Source of the DNA: Gammaproteobacteria bacterium
GTDB lineage: Bacteria; Pseudomonadota; Gammaproteobacteria; SZUA-229
DNA length: 46,682 bases
Reading direction: 5' to 3'
Assembly: GCA_030148865.1 (NCBI GenBank)
Contig: JASBSR010000004.1
Coordinates: forward strand, 1 to 46,682
The translations under genes and the position numbers were made by a program. The notes beneath the pieces were generated by a model. It had not been told where the DNA came from. It saw only the letters and a list, made by a program, of their open reading frames with translations, and did not search any database. This document shows, one piece after another, positions 1 to 8,284 of this stretch. Within the stretch, counting starts at the first letter, position 1; each line of letters opens with the position of its first letter.

Positions 1-10
1 TTTCGCTCAT
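1..10 (-). CDS. possible 5' end of a divergent gene (partial)
   Basis: Read on the minus strand, the first ten bases begin ATG AGC GAA and run off the window edge. This could be the start of a gene divergent from argG. No convincing ribosome binding site precedes it and only three codons are visible, so the product cannot be named. It is recorded because the roughly 300 bases up to argG contain no other gene and would suit a divergent promoter region. Confidence 0.15.
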
Positions 11-338
11 TGCAATCTCGCGCGTTCGAGGAAAATAGCTGCAAATTAACGTGTTTTGCGCGCTTTTTGCCTTCGTTTCTGTGTGTTTCGTTGTCAAGGG
101 CTGGATGTCGCGGGATTTTTTATCAGTACCCGTCAACATTCGCAAAAGCGGAATTATAGAAGTTAAAGCCGGTGTAGTCGAATCTTAAAAGCAGTGAATA
201 GTGAATAGTGAAAAGTGAAAAATGTAAAAACGGGCAGTCTGGCTGTTTATTTTTTCACTTTTCACTTTTCACTTTTCGTTATTCACTCGGCTTTGCAGAT
301 ATAATTCGCATCTTTGCGCACAAATTATTGGAGCCGCT
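11..338. other. gene-free region upstream of argG
   Basis: About 330 bases without a supported gene. The left part (11-187) is AT-rich and shows no clear hairpin. A weak promoter-like pair, TCAACA at 133-138 and TATAGA at 155-160 with a 16-base spacer, could drive argG. The right part is a heptad-repeat element (191-290, listed separately), followed by a TATAAT hexamer at 300-305 and the argG ribosome binding site GGAG at 329-332. A 62-codon open frame starting in the repeat and overlapping argG looks like chance. Confidence 0.5.
191..290. repeat. heptad inverted-repeat element A (GTGAAAA family), no gene inside
   Basis: The left arm is four in-phase 7-mers at 194-221: GTGAATA twice, then GTGAAAA twice. 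The right arm at 252-286 is the inverted series TTTTCAC three times, TTTTCGT, then TATTCAC. About 30 bases lie between the arms. The left edge AAGCAGTGAA (189-198) recurs exactly at 24584-24593, and the right edge TTCACTCGG (282-290) recurs with one change at 25054-25062, so this is a second copy of the element around the four-helix-bundle gene, here without a gene. It ends about ten bases before a possible argG -10 box. Confidence 0.8.
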
Positions 339-1565
339 ATGTCTGCCGGACAAACCAAAATCAACAAAGCCGTTCTCGCTTACTCAGGAGGTTTAGATAC
401 CTCGGTCATTCTCAAATGGCTGGAAGACAGTTATGACTGCGAAGTCGTGACTTTCACTGCTGATATTGGTCAGGGCGAAGAAGTCGGGCCGGCACGCGCC
501 AAGGCACAGGCCATGGGCGTGAAAGAAATTTATATCGAAGACCTGCGCGAAGAATTCGTGCGCGATTATGTGTTTCCGATGTTCCGCGCTAATACCATTT
601 ATGAAGGCGAGTATTTGCTCGGCACCTCGATCGCGCGCCCGCTGATTGCCAAACGTCTGGTCGAGATTGCCAATGAAACCGGTGCCGATGCGATTTCGCA
701 CGGTGCTACCGGCAAGGGCAATGATCAGGTGCGTTTCGAGCTTGGCGCCTATGCACTAAAACCCGGGGTGCAGGTGATCGCACCGTGGCGGGAATGGGAT
801 TTGCTGTCGCGCGAAAAGCTGATGGCCTATGCCGCCAAACATAAGATTCCGGTGGATTTTAATAAAGGTAAAAAATCACCCTATTCAATGGACGCCAATC
901 TGCTGCATATTTCCTACGAAGGCGGCATTCTCGAAGATCCCTGGGCCGAAGCCGAAGCCGATATGTGGCGCTGGACCGTGTCACCGCAGCAGGCGCCGGA
1001 TAAGGCGACTTATATCGAACTCAGTTTTGAGCGGGGCGATATCATTGCCATCGATGGCGTGGCTAAAACCCCGGCCCAAGTTTTAACCGAACTCAATCAG
1101 ATCGGCGGTGCCAACGGCATCGGCAGGCTCGACATCGTCGAAAACCGTTATGTCGGCATGAAGTCGCGCGGTTGCTACGAAACCCCTGGCGGCACCATCA
1201 TGCTGCGCGCCCATCGTGCCATCGAATCGCTGACCCTGGATCGCGAAGTCGCACACCTTAAAGATGAGCTCATGCCGCGTTATGCGAGTTTGATCTACAA
1301 CGGTTACTGGTGGAGTCCGGAGCGCGAAATGATGCAAACCATGATCAATGCCTCACAGCAAACCGTGAACGGTGTCGTGCGTCTGAAACTGTACAAGGGC
1401 AATGTTGAAGTTGCTGGCCGTAAGTCGGATACGCATTCGCTGTTCGACGAAAGCATCGCCACTTTCGAAGATGATGCCGGTGCTTACGATCAGAAAGACG
1501 CCGCGGGCTTTATCAAGCTGAATGCGCTGCGACTGCGCATTGCCGCGAACCGCAAAAAGAAATAA
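339..1565 (+). CDS. argG: argininosuccinate synthase
   Basis: Joins citrulline and aspartate using ATP, the penultimate step of arginine synthesis, in the cytoplasm. The 408-residue length is typical of the short bacterial ArgG class. The ATP pyrophosphatase P-loop AYSGGLDTS is at residues 14-22 and the conserved [14 protein letters not shown] block at 121-134. The ATG at 339 is chosen because GGAG lies 6 bases upstream and the sequence AYSGGLDTS falls at the normal distance from the start. The gene stands alone: a repeat element lies just upstream and another lies between it and ppsA. Arginine control is likely for the family, but no clear ArgR operator was found. Confidence 0.98.
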   Translation: MSAGQTKINKAVLAYSGGLDTSVILKWLEDSYDCEVVTFTADIGQGEEVGPARAKAQAMGVKEIYIEDLREEFVRDYVFPMFRANTIYEGEYLLGTSIARPLIAKRLVEIANETGADAISHGATGKGNDQVRFELGAYALKPGVQVIAPWREWDLLSREKLMAYAAKHKIPVDFNKGKKSPYSMDANLLHISYEGGILEDPWAEAEADMWRWTVSPQQAPDKATYIELSFERGDIIAIDGVAKTPAQVLTELNQIGGANGIGRLDIVENRYVGMKSRGCYETPGGTIMLRAHRAIESLTLDREVAHLKDELMPRYASLIYNGYWWSPEREMMQTMINASQQTVNGVVRLKLYKGNVEVAGRKSDTHSLFDESIATFEDDAGAYDQKDAAGFIKLNALRLRIAANRKKK

Positions 1566-1572
1566 AAAGATA

Positions 1573-1714
1573 TTTGCCAGGGAGAACGCGGAGAAAAAAC
1601 GGCGTTATTGTTAAAGCAAAGGCTTCACGTGTCTGTCATTCCGGCATTCGCCGGAATGACAGACACCAAAGCACTCATTTCTTGCTCTGCATTCTCTGTG
1701 CCCTCTGTGGCAAA
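1573..1714. repeat. composite inverted element between argG and ppsA
   Basis: Two 23-base half-sites face each other, 1573-1595 on the plus strand and 1692-1714 on the minus strand. Both begin TTTGCCA and end GAGAA, and they match at 17 of 23 positions. Their body is built of CACAGAG / CGCGGAG units. Between them lies a perfect 17-bp palindrome (1629-1666). A third half-site occurs near 38713-38734. The whole occupies most of the 215-base gap between argG and ppsA, so it may also serve as a transcription barrier after argG. No open frame of note lies inside. Confidence 0.65.
1629..1666. repeat. perfect 17-bp palindrome, REP-like
   Basis: Arms GTGTCTGTCATTCCGGC (1629-1645) and its exact complement (1650-1666) enclose the loop ATTC. 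The core TCATTCCGGC...GCCGGAATGA resembles the TCATTCCCGC...GCGGGAATGA palindromes that are dispersed in many proteobacterial genomes (from memory, not searched). It could act as a factor-assisted terminator or an mRNA stabiliser behind argG. No run of T follows, so it is not a canonical intrinsic terminator. Confidence 0.8.
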
Positions 1715-1780
1715 TTATCTAGTTTTTTTCTTGTCACAGGTTCAGAGTGATTCGTTATCGACAGGAGTATATTCTGAACC

Positions 1781-4165
1781 ATGCAATACATCCGCAGCTT
1801 TTCTGAAATCCGCAATACTGATATTAGCAGCGTGGGTGGCAAGAACGCCTCGCTGGGTGAAATGTTCAGCCAGTTGTCGGCCGCAGGCGTACGGGTTCCC
1901 GATGGCTTTGCCACCACTGCAGAAGGTTTTCGCTATTTTCTTGAGCATAACCAGCTAGATCAGAGGATAGAGGCTGAGCTGGCACAGCTCAATACTGCTG
2001 ATGTCACTGCGCTCGCTGCCAGTGGCAAAAAAATTCGTAACTGGGTGATGCACGCGATGCTGCCGTCTGAACTGGTGGCAGAGATAGAGCGGGCGTATCA
2101 GTTGATGGCGACGGAATATGGAGATAATCCTGCGGTGGCGGTGCGGAGTTCGGCGACCGCCGAAGATTTGCCCAATGCCTCGTTTGCGGGTCAGCAGGAA
2201 ACCTATCTCAATATCAGTGAACTCGAAAATGTATTGATTGCCTGCAAGCGCGTATTTGCCTCGCTGTACACTGACCGCGCAATTTCTTATCGGGTTGACA
2301 GAGGTTTTAGCCATAGCCATGTTGCGCTATCGGTCGGTGTGCAAAAAATGGTGCGTGCTGATCTTGGGGCGTCGGGTGTGATTTTCACGCTTGATACCGA
2401 AACCGGTTTTCGCGATGTGGTGCTGATTACCTCTTCCTATGGGCTGGGCGAAAATATTGTGCAGGGCGCAGTGAATCCCGATGAGTTCTATGTCTATAAA
2501 AATACTCTGCGTGATGATTTTCGTCCGATTATTCGTCGCCAGCTGGGTGAAAAAGCCATCAAGATGATTTATGGCAAGGATTCCAGTACCGGGTTTTCGA
2601 CGCGCAATGTTGATGTTTCCAGAGCAGAGCGTAGCCAGTTCTCGATCAGCGATGATGAGGTGTTGGCACTGGCGCGCACCGCTGTGATTATTGAGCAGCA
2701 CTATCAAAAGCCGATGGATATCGAGTGGGCGCGCGACGGTGTTACGGGGGAGCTGTTTATTTTGCAGGCGCGGCCAGAAACCGTGCAGTCGATGCAAACA
2801 GACGGTGCTTGTGCTGAAGTGTTTCGGCTTAATCAGCGTGGGCCGGTGCTGTGTGTAGGTAAAAGCGTGGGCAAGCGTATTGCGGTGGGCACTGCGCGTA
2901 TTGTGCATGAGGCGGCAGCGATGCACGAGTTGCAGGCGGGTGAAATACTGGTGACCGACATCACTGATCCCGACTGGGAGCCGGTGATGAAAATTGCCGG
3001 GGCGATTGTTACCAACCGCGGTGGCCGTACCTGTCATGCAGCGATAGTGGCGCGTGAACTTGGGATTCCCGCGATTGTGGGTTGTGGTGATGCCACGCAA
3101 AAAATATCCAGTGGCAATCGGGTGACGGTGTCGTGTGCGGAGGGAGATACCGGTTATGTCTACCGTGGTGAACTGGAATATGCGCGCGATGTCATTGATT
3201 ACAGCGCACTTGCCACACCATCGACGCGCATTATGCTAAATCTCGCCAATCCCGAGCAGGCGTTTGAAAAAGCGGCGCTGCCCGTCGCTGGGGTGGGTCT
3301 GGCGCGGCTGGAGTTTATTATTAATAGCTCGATTCGAGTCCATCCGCGGGCTTTACTCGAGTTTGAAACTCTGGATAAAAACTTGCAACGCAACATACGA
3401 CGTGAAATAGCCGGTTACCCGGATCCTGCCAGTTTTTATGTCAAAAAACTTGCCGAAGGTATTGGTATGATCGCGGCTGCGTTTTATCCGCGCCAGGTGA
3501 TTGTGCGCCTGTCCGATTTTAAATCCAATGAATATGCCAGTCTGATTGGTGGTGAACAGTTTGAACCTGATGAAGAAAACCCGATGCTGGGTTTTCGTGG
3601 CGCTTCGCGTTACCCGTCAGCAGAATTCAGACAGAGCTTTGCGCTCGAGTGCGAAGCGCTGGTCCGCGTGCGTGAGCGTATGGGGCTGGATAACGTTGAT
3701 ATCATGGTACCGTTTGTGCGTACTGTTGAAGAAAGCCAGCGTGTGCTTGAACAGATGGAACAGAATGGGCTGCGGCGCGGTGACAAAGGTCTGAAGGTAT
3801 TTCTGATGTGTGAGATACCAGCGAATGCTTTACTGGCGGATGCCTTCCTTGAAACGGTCGATGGTTTTTCGATTGGCTCAAACGATCTGACCCAGTTAAC
3901 GCTGGGGGTCGATCGTGACTCCGGTGCGGTTGCCGGTTTTGATGAGCGTAACGAGGCGGTGAAAAAGCTCATGCAGATGGCAATTGCAGCCTGCCATCGG
4001 GACAACAAATATGTTGGTATTTGTGGCCAGGCACCTTCGGATTATCCAGAAATTATCCGCTGGCTGGTGGCGCAGAAAATCTCGTCGATTTCACTAAATC
4101 CTGACAGTGTTTACGCCATGATAAGCGAAGTGCTCAGGGCCGAGAAAGCTAACCCGTCTGAGTAA
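1781..4165 (+). CDS. ppsA: phosphoenolpyruvate synthase
   Basis: Makes PEP from pyruvate with ATP and water, the entry to gluconeogenesis, in the cytoplasm. At 794 residues it is full length. The ATP-grasp domain opens with VGGKNASLGEM near residue 20. The phosphohistidine swivel domain carries GGRTCHAAIVARELGIPA with the phosphoryl-accepting His419. The C-terminal PEP/pyruvate barrel ends with GICGQAPSD, whose Cys748 corresponds to the catalytic acid/base cysteine. An in-frame stop two codons upstream supports ATG 1781; AGGAG at 1763-1767 is 13 bases away, a long spacing. Its end overlaps the end of the convergent protease gene by 17 bases. Confidence 0.97.
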   Translation: MQYIRSFSEIRNTDISSVGGKNASLGEMFSQLSAAGVRVPDGFATTAEGFRYFLEHNQLDQRIEAELAQLNTADVTALAASGKKIRNWVMHAMLPSELVAEIERAYQLMATEYGDNPAVAVRSSATAEDLPNASFAGQQETYLNISELENVLIACKRVFASLYTDRAISYRVDRGFSHSHVALSVGVQKMVRADLGASGVIFTLDTETGFRDVVLITSSYGLGENIVQGAVNPDEFYVYKNTLRDDFRPIIRRQLGEKAIKMIYGKDSSTGFSTRNVDVSRAERSQFSISDDEVLALARTAVIIEQHYQKPMDIEWARDGVTGELFILQARPETVQSMQTDGACAEVFRLNQRGPVLCVGKSVGKRIAVGTARIVHEAAAMHELQAGEILVTDITDPDWEPVMKIAGAIVTNRGGRTCHAAIVARELGIPAIVGCGDATQKISSGNRVTVSCAEGDTGYVYRGELEYARDVIDYSALATPSTRIMLNLANPEQAFEKAALPVAGVGLARLEFIINSSIRVHPRALLEFETLDKNLQRNIRREIAGYPDPASFYVKKLAEGIGMIAAAFYPRQVIVRLSDFKSNEYASLIGGEQFEPDEENPMLGFRGASRYPSAEFRQSFALECEALVRVRERMGLDNVDIMVPFVRTVEESQRVLEQMEQNGLRRGDKGLKVFLMCEIPANALLADAFLETVDGFSIGSNDLTQLTLGVDRDSGAVAGFDERNEAVKKLMQMAIAACHRDNKYVGICGQAPSDYPEIIRWLVAQKISSISLNPDSVYAMISEVLRAEKANPSE

Positions 4166-6074
4166 GCGATAACAGCGGTGGCATCGGGCAGTCGAGACTG
4201 TCGGCAAAGGCGCGCAGCAGTTCGTGTTCGTTGGCGGTAATGATTTGATCGGCACTGATAGCGGTGGCGCAGGCTTTTAGCAGCGCCGGTTTTTGCAGCG
4301 GTTTGAGCTGATTGAGTCTGTCCAGAGCGCTGTCAAGCTGGTCAAAATTGAGTGTTTCGCGCGGCTGAAGCTGTAGTGTGTTCAGGGTGAGTGTGTTTTG
4401 TGCCAGGGCGAAGATCCCGCCAGGGCTCATGTTCTGTTGCGGGCAGGCGTGTACCAGGAACGATAGTAATAATTCGCATTCGAGTTTTAGCTGGGTGATG
4501 CGTAACTGTGTGAAACTGGTGCGCGTTTTTTCGAATTGTGGCACGAGATGATGTTTTAATATTTTTTGCAGCGACCATTCGAACAGGCTGATTTTTGCAT
4601 CCATTCGGATCATCGCATTTAAATTATACTTAAATAAGCTGTATTGCTTATCCGACAGCTGGCGCAGTGCGGGTAGGGTCATGTCAATCAATGGCAGACG
4701 TTTATCATCGTCGATAGCGCTTATCCAGCTCAGCAGGTTTTCGACTTCATCATACACACCGGCATCAGCATGATACTTCAGATGAGTCAGTTGCTTTTCG
4801 CGGAACACGGGGTCATCACTAATTAACAGGGCATAAATAATTGCGCGGGCACCGTGCGGTTCGTGAGCCGACTGCGTAATTACACCAGGCAGTGTTGCCA
4901 GCAGGTTTTGTGCATGTTGCAAATGTGCTGCCTGCGGATTGCCGATTTGATCGAGTACAACAGCGGTGGTGATGATGCTGGTCAGTTTGTCTTCTTGTGA
5001 AGTTTTTGTCACAGGTGCTGGTTCGGGCTGGGGCTTGCCCTGTTCTGAACTGAAATCGAATTTGCCATCCCAGTCGGGCTGGATCGCACGTATGCGTTTT
5101 TCCAGCGGTGGGTGGGTGGCGAATAGCGATGTAAACAGAGTGCTGACACCCTGGCTAAAAAAGGTATGACTGATTTCTGTGGCGTGAGGATTCTCCAGCA
5201 CTGAACCGGCATTGCTGCCGCCGATACGTTTTAGCGCGCCAGCGATGCCATCGGGATTGCGAGTGAACTGTACAGCGCTGGCATCGGCCAGGTATTCGCG
5301 CTGCCGACTCACTGCGGCCTTGATCAGATTACCGAAAAATGTGCCGCCATAACCAATCACCACCAGCCCGATGCCAAGCACCACGATGCCGCCGGCACCA
5401 TTACCTTTTGAGCTGCGTACTCGGCCATAACGAAACGAACGCATAATGAAATAGCCGATCATGCCAATTACCAGAATGCCGTGCAGTACACCGATGAGAC
5501 GAATATTGAGCCGCATGTCGCCGTTGAATATATGGCTGAACTCGTGCGCGATCACGCCCTGTAACTGGTCTCGTGACAAGGTATCGATGGCACCGCGAGT
5601 GATGCCGATAATGGCATCGCCAGGTTTGTAACCGGCAGCGAAGGCGTTGATGCTGTCTTCATCGATGAGATACACCGCGGGCACAGGTGTGCCAGAGGCA
5701 ATCGCCATTTCTTCGACAACATTGAGTATTTTCTGGCGATTGATATCGCCGCTGTCGTAGACCAGCAGTTCAGCATCCATCATTTCTGCAACACTCGCGC
5801 CACCGCCGGACAGGGCAGTAATTTTGTACAGGCAGCTCAGCGTGACGATACTGATAATTCCAGTTGCGACCAGCAGAAAAGTCTGCCATTCAAAAGCGGT
5901 TTTCCAGGTGTCTGCTGCTGTCAGGTTGGTGAAGCGTTCGGGATTGAAGAAACCGAAGCTGGCGGCCACTAGCAGGTTGGTCAGCAGGATCAGACATAGC
6001 ACTGCGAGTACGAACAGCACTACCAGCCGGGTGGTAGTGCTGCGTGCACTTTGCTGAGATTCAAAAAAATTCAT
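4149..6074 (-). CDS. membrane M48-family (HtpX-like) zinc metalloprotease with long C-terminal extension
   Basis: A 641-residue integral membrane peptidase, likely acting in membrane protein quality control. Two membrane segments lie near residues 17-40 and 64-86, and two more hydrophobic stretches follow the active site (about 190-212 and 228-250). The zinc site is HEFSH (177-181) plus Glu260 in REYLADASA. The M48 domain ends near residue 330. The remaining 300 or so residues are mostly helical, soluble-looking and of unknown role, about twice the length of plain HtpX (near 290 residues). It is 50 bases downstream of lemA on the same strand, a frequent pairing. Substrates are unknown. Confidence 0.88.
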   Translation of the reverse strand: MNFFESQQSARSTTTRLVVLFVLAVLCLILLTNLLVAASFGFFNPERFTNLTAADTWKTAFEWQTFLLVATGIISIVTLSCLYKITALSGGGASVAEMMDAELLVYDSGDINRQKILNVVEEMAIASGTPVPAVYLIDEDSINAFAAGYKPGDAIIGITRGAIDTLSRDQLQGVIAHEFSHIFNGDMRLNIRLIGVLHGILVIGMIGYFIMRSFRYGRVRSSKGNGAGGIVVLGIGLVVIGYGGTFFGNLIKAAVSRQREYLADASAVQFTRNPDGIAGALKRIGGSNAGSVLENPHATEISHTFFSQGVSTLFTSLFATHPPLEKRIRAIQPDWDGKFDFSSEQGKPQPEPAPVTKTSQEDKLTSIITTAVVLDQIGNPQAAHLQHAQNLLATLPGVITQSAHEPHGARAIIYALLISDDPVFREKQLTHLKYHADAGVYDEVENLLSWISAIDDDKRLPLIDMTLPALRQLSDKQYSLFKYNLNAMIRMDAKISLFEWSLQKILKHHLVPQFEKTRTSFTQLRITQLKLECELLLSFLVHACPQQNMSPGGIFALAQNTLTLNTLQLQPRETLNFDQLDSALDRLNQLKPLQKPALLKACATAISADQIITANEHELLRAFADSLDCPMPPLLSLTQTG

Positions 6075-6124
6075 TTTTCGATGTCGACCAGAGTTGCCAA
6101 CCGTGCTGAATAATGTGCCCCGGT

Positions 6125-6721
6125 TTAGAACGAAACCTTGGGGGCTTCCTGGATGGCGGCGCTGTTTTCAAATTCCAGCAGGCTGGCATCCTGGGCGTGG
6201 CCAAAGCTGGCGGCCAGCACAGTTTGTGGGAATGATTGCTTGTATGTGTTGTAAGCCATGACGGCATCATTGAAGGCCTGACGCGAAAACGCGACCTTGT
6301 TTTCAGTGGTGGTGAGTTCTTCTGATAGCTGCATCATCGTGGTGTTGGCTTTGAGGTCGGGGTAGGCTTCCATTACCATATTAAATTTACTCATCGCACC
6401 GGCCAGGCCGCCTTCGGCCCCCGCCAGTTGTTTAATGGCATTAGCGTCGCCGGGATTCGCGGCGGCGGCGGCAAGACCGTTCGCGGCAGCGTTGCGGGCT
6501 GCGATCACTGCTTCCAGAGTTTCGCGTTCGTGCCTAATGTAGCCTTTGGCCACTTCGATCAAGTTCGGGATTAAGTCGTAGCGGCGTTTTAACTGGACTT
6601 CGATTTGTGCGAAAGCGTTTTTGTAGCGATTGCGCAGGCTGACCAGGGTGTTGAAAATGCCGATGATGTACAGTACAAGCGCGGCGATGATCACCAGTGT
6701 AACGATGGTTGAAGTTGCCAT
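6125..6721 (-). CDS. lemA: LemA family membrane protein
   Basis: A 198-residue protein with one N-terminal membrane helix (about 5-27), followed by the family hallmark [12 protein letters not shown] (44-54) and long alpha-helical segments that form the LemA bundle. The cellular role of the family is poorly defined; it is often encoded beside M48 peptidases, as here, which suggests a joint envelope function. Length is normal. It starts at ATG 6721, 29 bases downstream of mgtE, and may be part of a mgtE-lemA-protease transcript. Confidence 0.93.
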   Translation of the reverse strand: MATSTIVTLVIIAALVLYIIGIFNTLVSLRNRYKNAFAQIEVQLKRRYDLIPNLIEVAKGYIRHERETLEAVIAARNAAANGLAAAAANPGDANAIKQLAGAEGGLAGAMSKFNMVMEAYPDLKANTTMMQLSEELTTTENKVAFSRQAFNDAVMAYNTYKQSFPQTVLAASFGHAQDASLLEFENSAAIQEAPKVSF

Positions 6722-6750
6722 GGGATGTCCTCAGTAGCTGCTGGAAAAAA

Positions 6751-8106
6751 CTATAGTAAAAACACCGTGGCCAGACCGAGAAATGCGAACAGCCCGACAA
6801 TATCAGTAACCGTGGTGAGCACCACGCTGCCCGCCAGTGCCGGATCGATGTTTAATTTGCGCATCACCAGTGGTAATACAACACCAGAGAATGCGGCGGC
6901 GACCAGATTAATCACAGTTGCGGCAGCGATCACCAGACCAATGTGTACATCACCGAACCAGAACACGGCGATCAACGCAATCACCAGCGCCCAGCCAATA
7001 CCATTGAACAGACCAACGATAATTTCTTTGGTTAATAGCCAGCGCTGATTGTTGCGGCTCACCTGGCCGAGAGCAATGCCGCGAATCACCAGCGTTAAGG
7101 TCTGGGTGCCAGCGATACCGCCCATGCTGGCGACAACATTCATGAGCACGGCAATGGCGACCACTTTTTCCAGCGTGGCCTCAAAGTTGGAGACCACCCA
7201 CGAAGCCATGAATGCGGTGAGCAGGTTGAAACCCAGCCAGATGGCACGGCGGCGTGCACTGGGTACCACCGGTGCGAACAAATCTTCTTCTTCGTTCAGG
7301 CCGGCCATGCTCAACACTGAATGTTCAGCTTCGTCGCGAATCACGTCGACGACGTCATCGACCGTAATTCGACCCAGGAGTTTCATATTGTCATCGACTA
7401 CCGGCGCGGAGACCAGGTCGTGTGACTGGAATATTTTGGCAACCTCGACATCCATCATACTAGCGTTGACAACTTCGGTATCGCGTTTCATGACTTCACC
7501 GACGGTGAGTTCCAGCGAAGATGTTAGCAGTGTTGACAGAGGCAAAATGCCAACATAAGTATTCTTGCGCGTGGTCACGATTAGACTATCGGTGTTATCC
7601 GGCAGGGTGCCGAGTATGCGCAGATAACGCAGTACCACGTCGAGTGTCACCTGTGTGCGTACAGTGATGGTGTCGGTATTCATCATACCGCCAGCACTGT
7701 CTTCCGGGTAGGAGAGCACCGATTCCAGCAATTCGCGGCGCTGGGCGTCGAGCGAGGTTAATACCTGGGTGGTAACACGGTCTGGCAGTGACTGAATAAA
7801 GTCCGCGAGGTCGTCGACATCCATGCCCTCGGCAGCGTTCACCAGATCCTGCAGCGACATGTCTCGGATCAGAGTGGTACGAACTTCATCACCGACTTCG
7901 AGCAGAACCTCGCCGTCTTTATCGGGGTCGACCAGATCCCAGATGATCAGGCGCTCGGTGAGTGGTAAGGATTCCAGTAAATGGCCAATTTCTGCGGGCG
8001 AGAGCTCGTTTAGCATGCGACGGGCATGCTGCATGGTGCCGGTTTCCAGCGCGTCGGACAGTGCCTGCAACTGGTTGGCGGTTTTTTCTGAAACCTGGTC
8101 TGACAT
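6751..8106 (-). CDS. mgtE: magnesium transporter MgtE
   Basis: Magnesium channel of the inner membrane, gated by cytoplasmic magnesium. The 451 residues show the family order: an acidic helical N domain (to about 130), a tandem CBS pair (about 142-265) and a C-terminal membrane domain of about five helices (from about 288) containing the conserved MGGIAGTQTLTLVIRG stretch. ATG 8106 is the first start in the frame. It lies 178 bases downstream of the enzyme I gene on the same strand. That gap holds no obvious terminator or gene, so a separate promoter for mgtE is likely but not shown. Confidence 0.96.
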   Translation of the reverse strand: MSDQVSEKTANQLQALSDALETGTMQHARRMLNELSPAEIGHLLESLPLTERLIIWDLVDPDKDGEVLLEVGDEVRTTLIRDMSLQDLVNAAEGMDVDDLADFIQSLPDRVTTQVLTSLDAQRRELLESVLSYPEDSAGGMMNTDTITVRTQVTLDVVLRYLRILGTLPDNTDSLIVTTRKNTYVGILPLSTLLTSSLELTVGEVMKRDTEVVNASMMDVEVAKIFQSHDLVSAPVVDDNMKLLGRITVDDVVDVIRDEAEHSVLSMAGLNEEEDLFAPVVPSARRRAIWLGFNLLTAFMASWVVSNFEATLEKVVAIAVLMNVVASMGGIAGTQTLTLVIRGIALGQVSRNNQRWLLTKEIIVGLFNGIGWALVIALIAVFWFGDVHIGLVIAAATVINLVAAAFSGVVLPLVMRKLNIDPALAGSVVLTTVTDIVGLFAFLGLATVFLL

Positions 8107-8284
8107 TTATATTCGCCGATTCAACACTGTGGTCTGGTTATCCGGGCCAGGTCGACATTGTTTGATGATTGCACGACTTAGCCACAATTACAGAAGAGTG
8201 TAGCATGCCGCCTGTCGCAACTTGTACGGCAGCCGTGAGATTTTTAAATCGATGCAACCGGGAGGTTTAAGCAGGATGAAGCGT

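Noticed and set aside
194..286. GTGAATA and TATTCAC units upstream of argG as ArgR (ARG box) half-sites
   Set aside because: They resemble TGAATA/TATTCA half-boxes, but they belong to a regular 7-base array shared with the murA-hisG locus, where the same units read GTGAAAA. The spacing does not fit an 18-base ARG box.
208..396. 62-codon open frame that starts in repeat A and overlaps argG
   Set aside because: It reads through the repeat arm (the same [13 protein letters not shown] residues arise from any TTTTCAC array) and has no ribosome binding site or homology.
8107..8284. extra small gene between mgtE and the enzyme I gene (plus-strand frame 8222-8455)
   Set aside because: Most of the frame lies antisense to the enzyme I coding sequence and has no family character.
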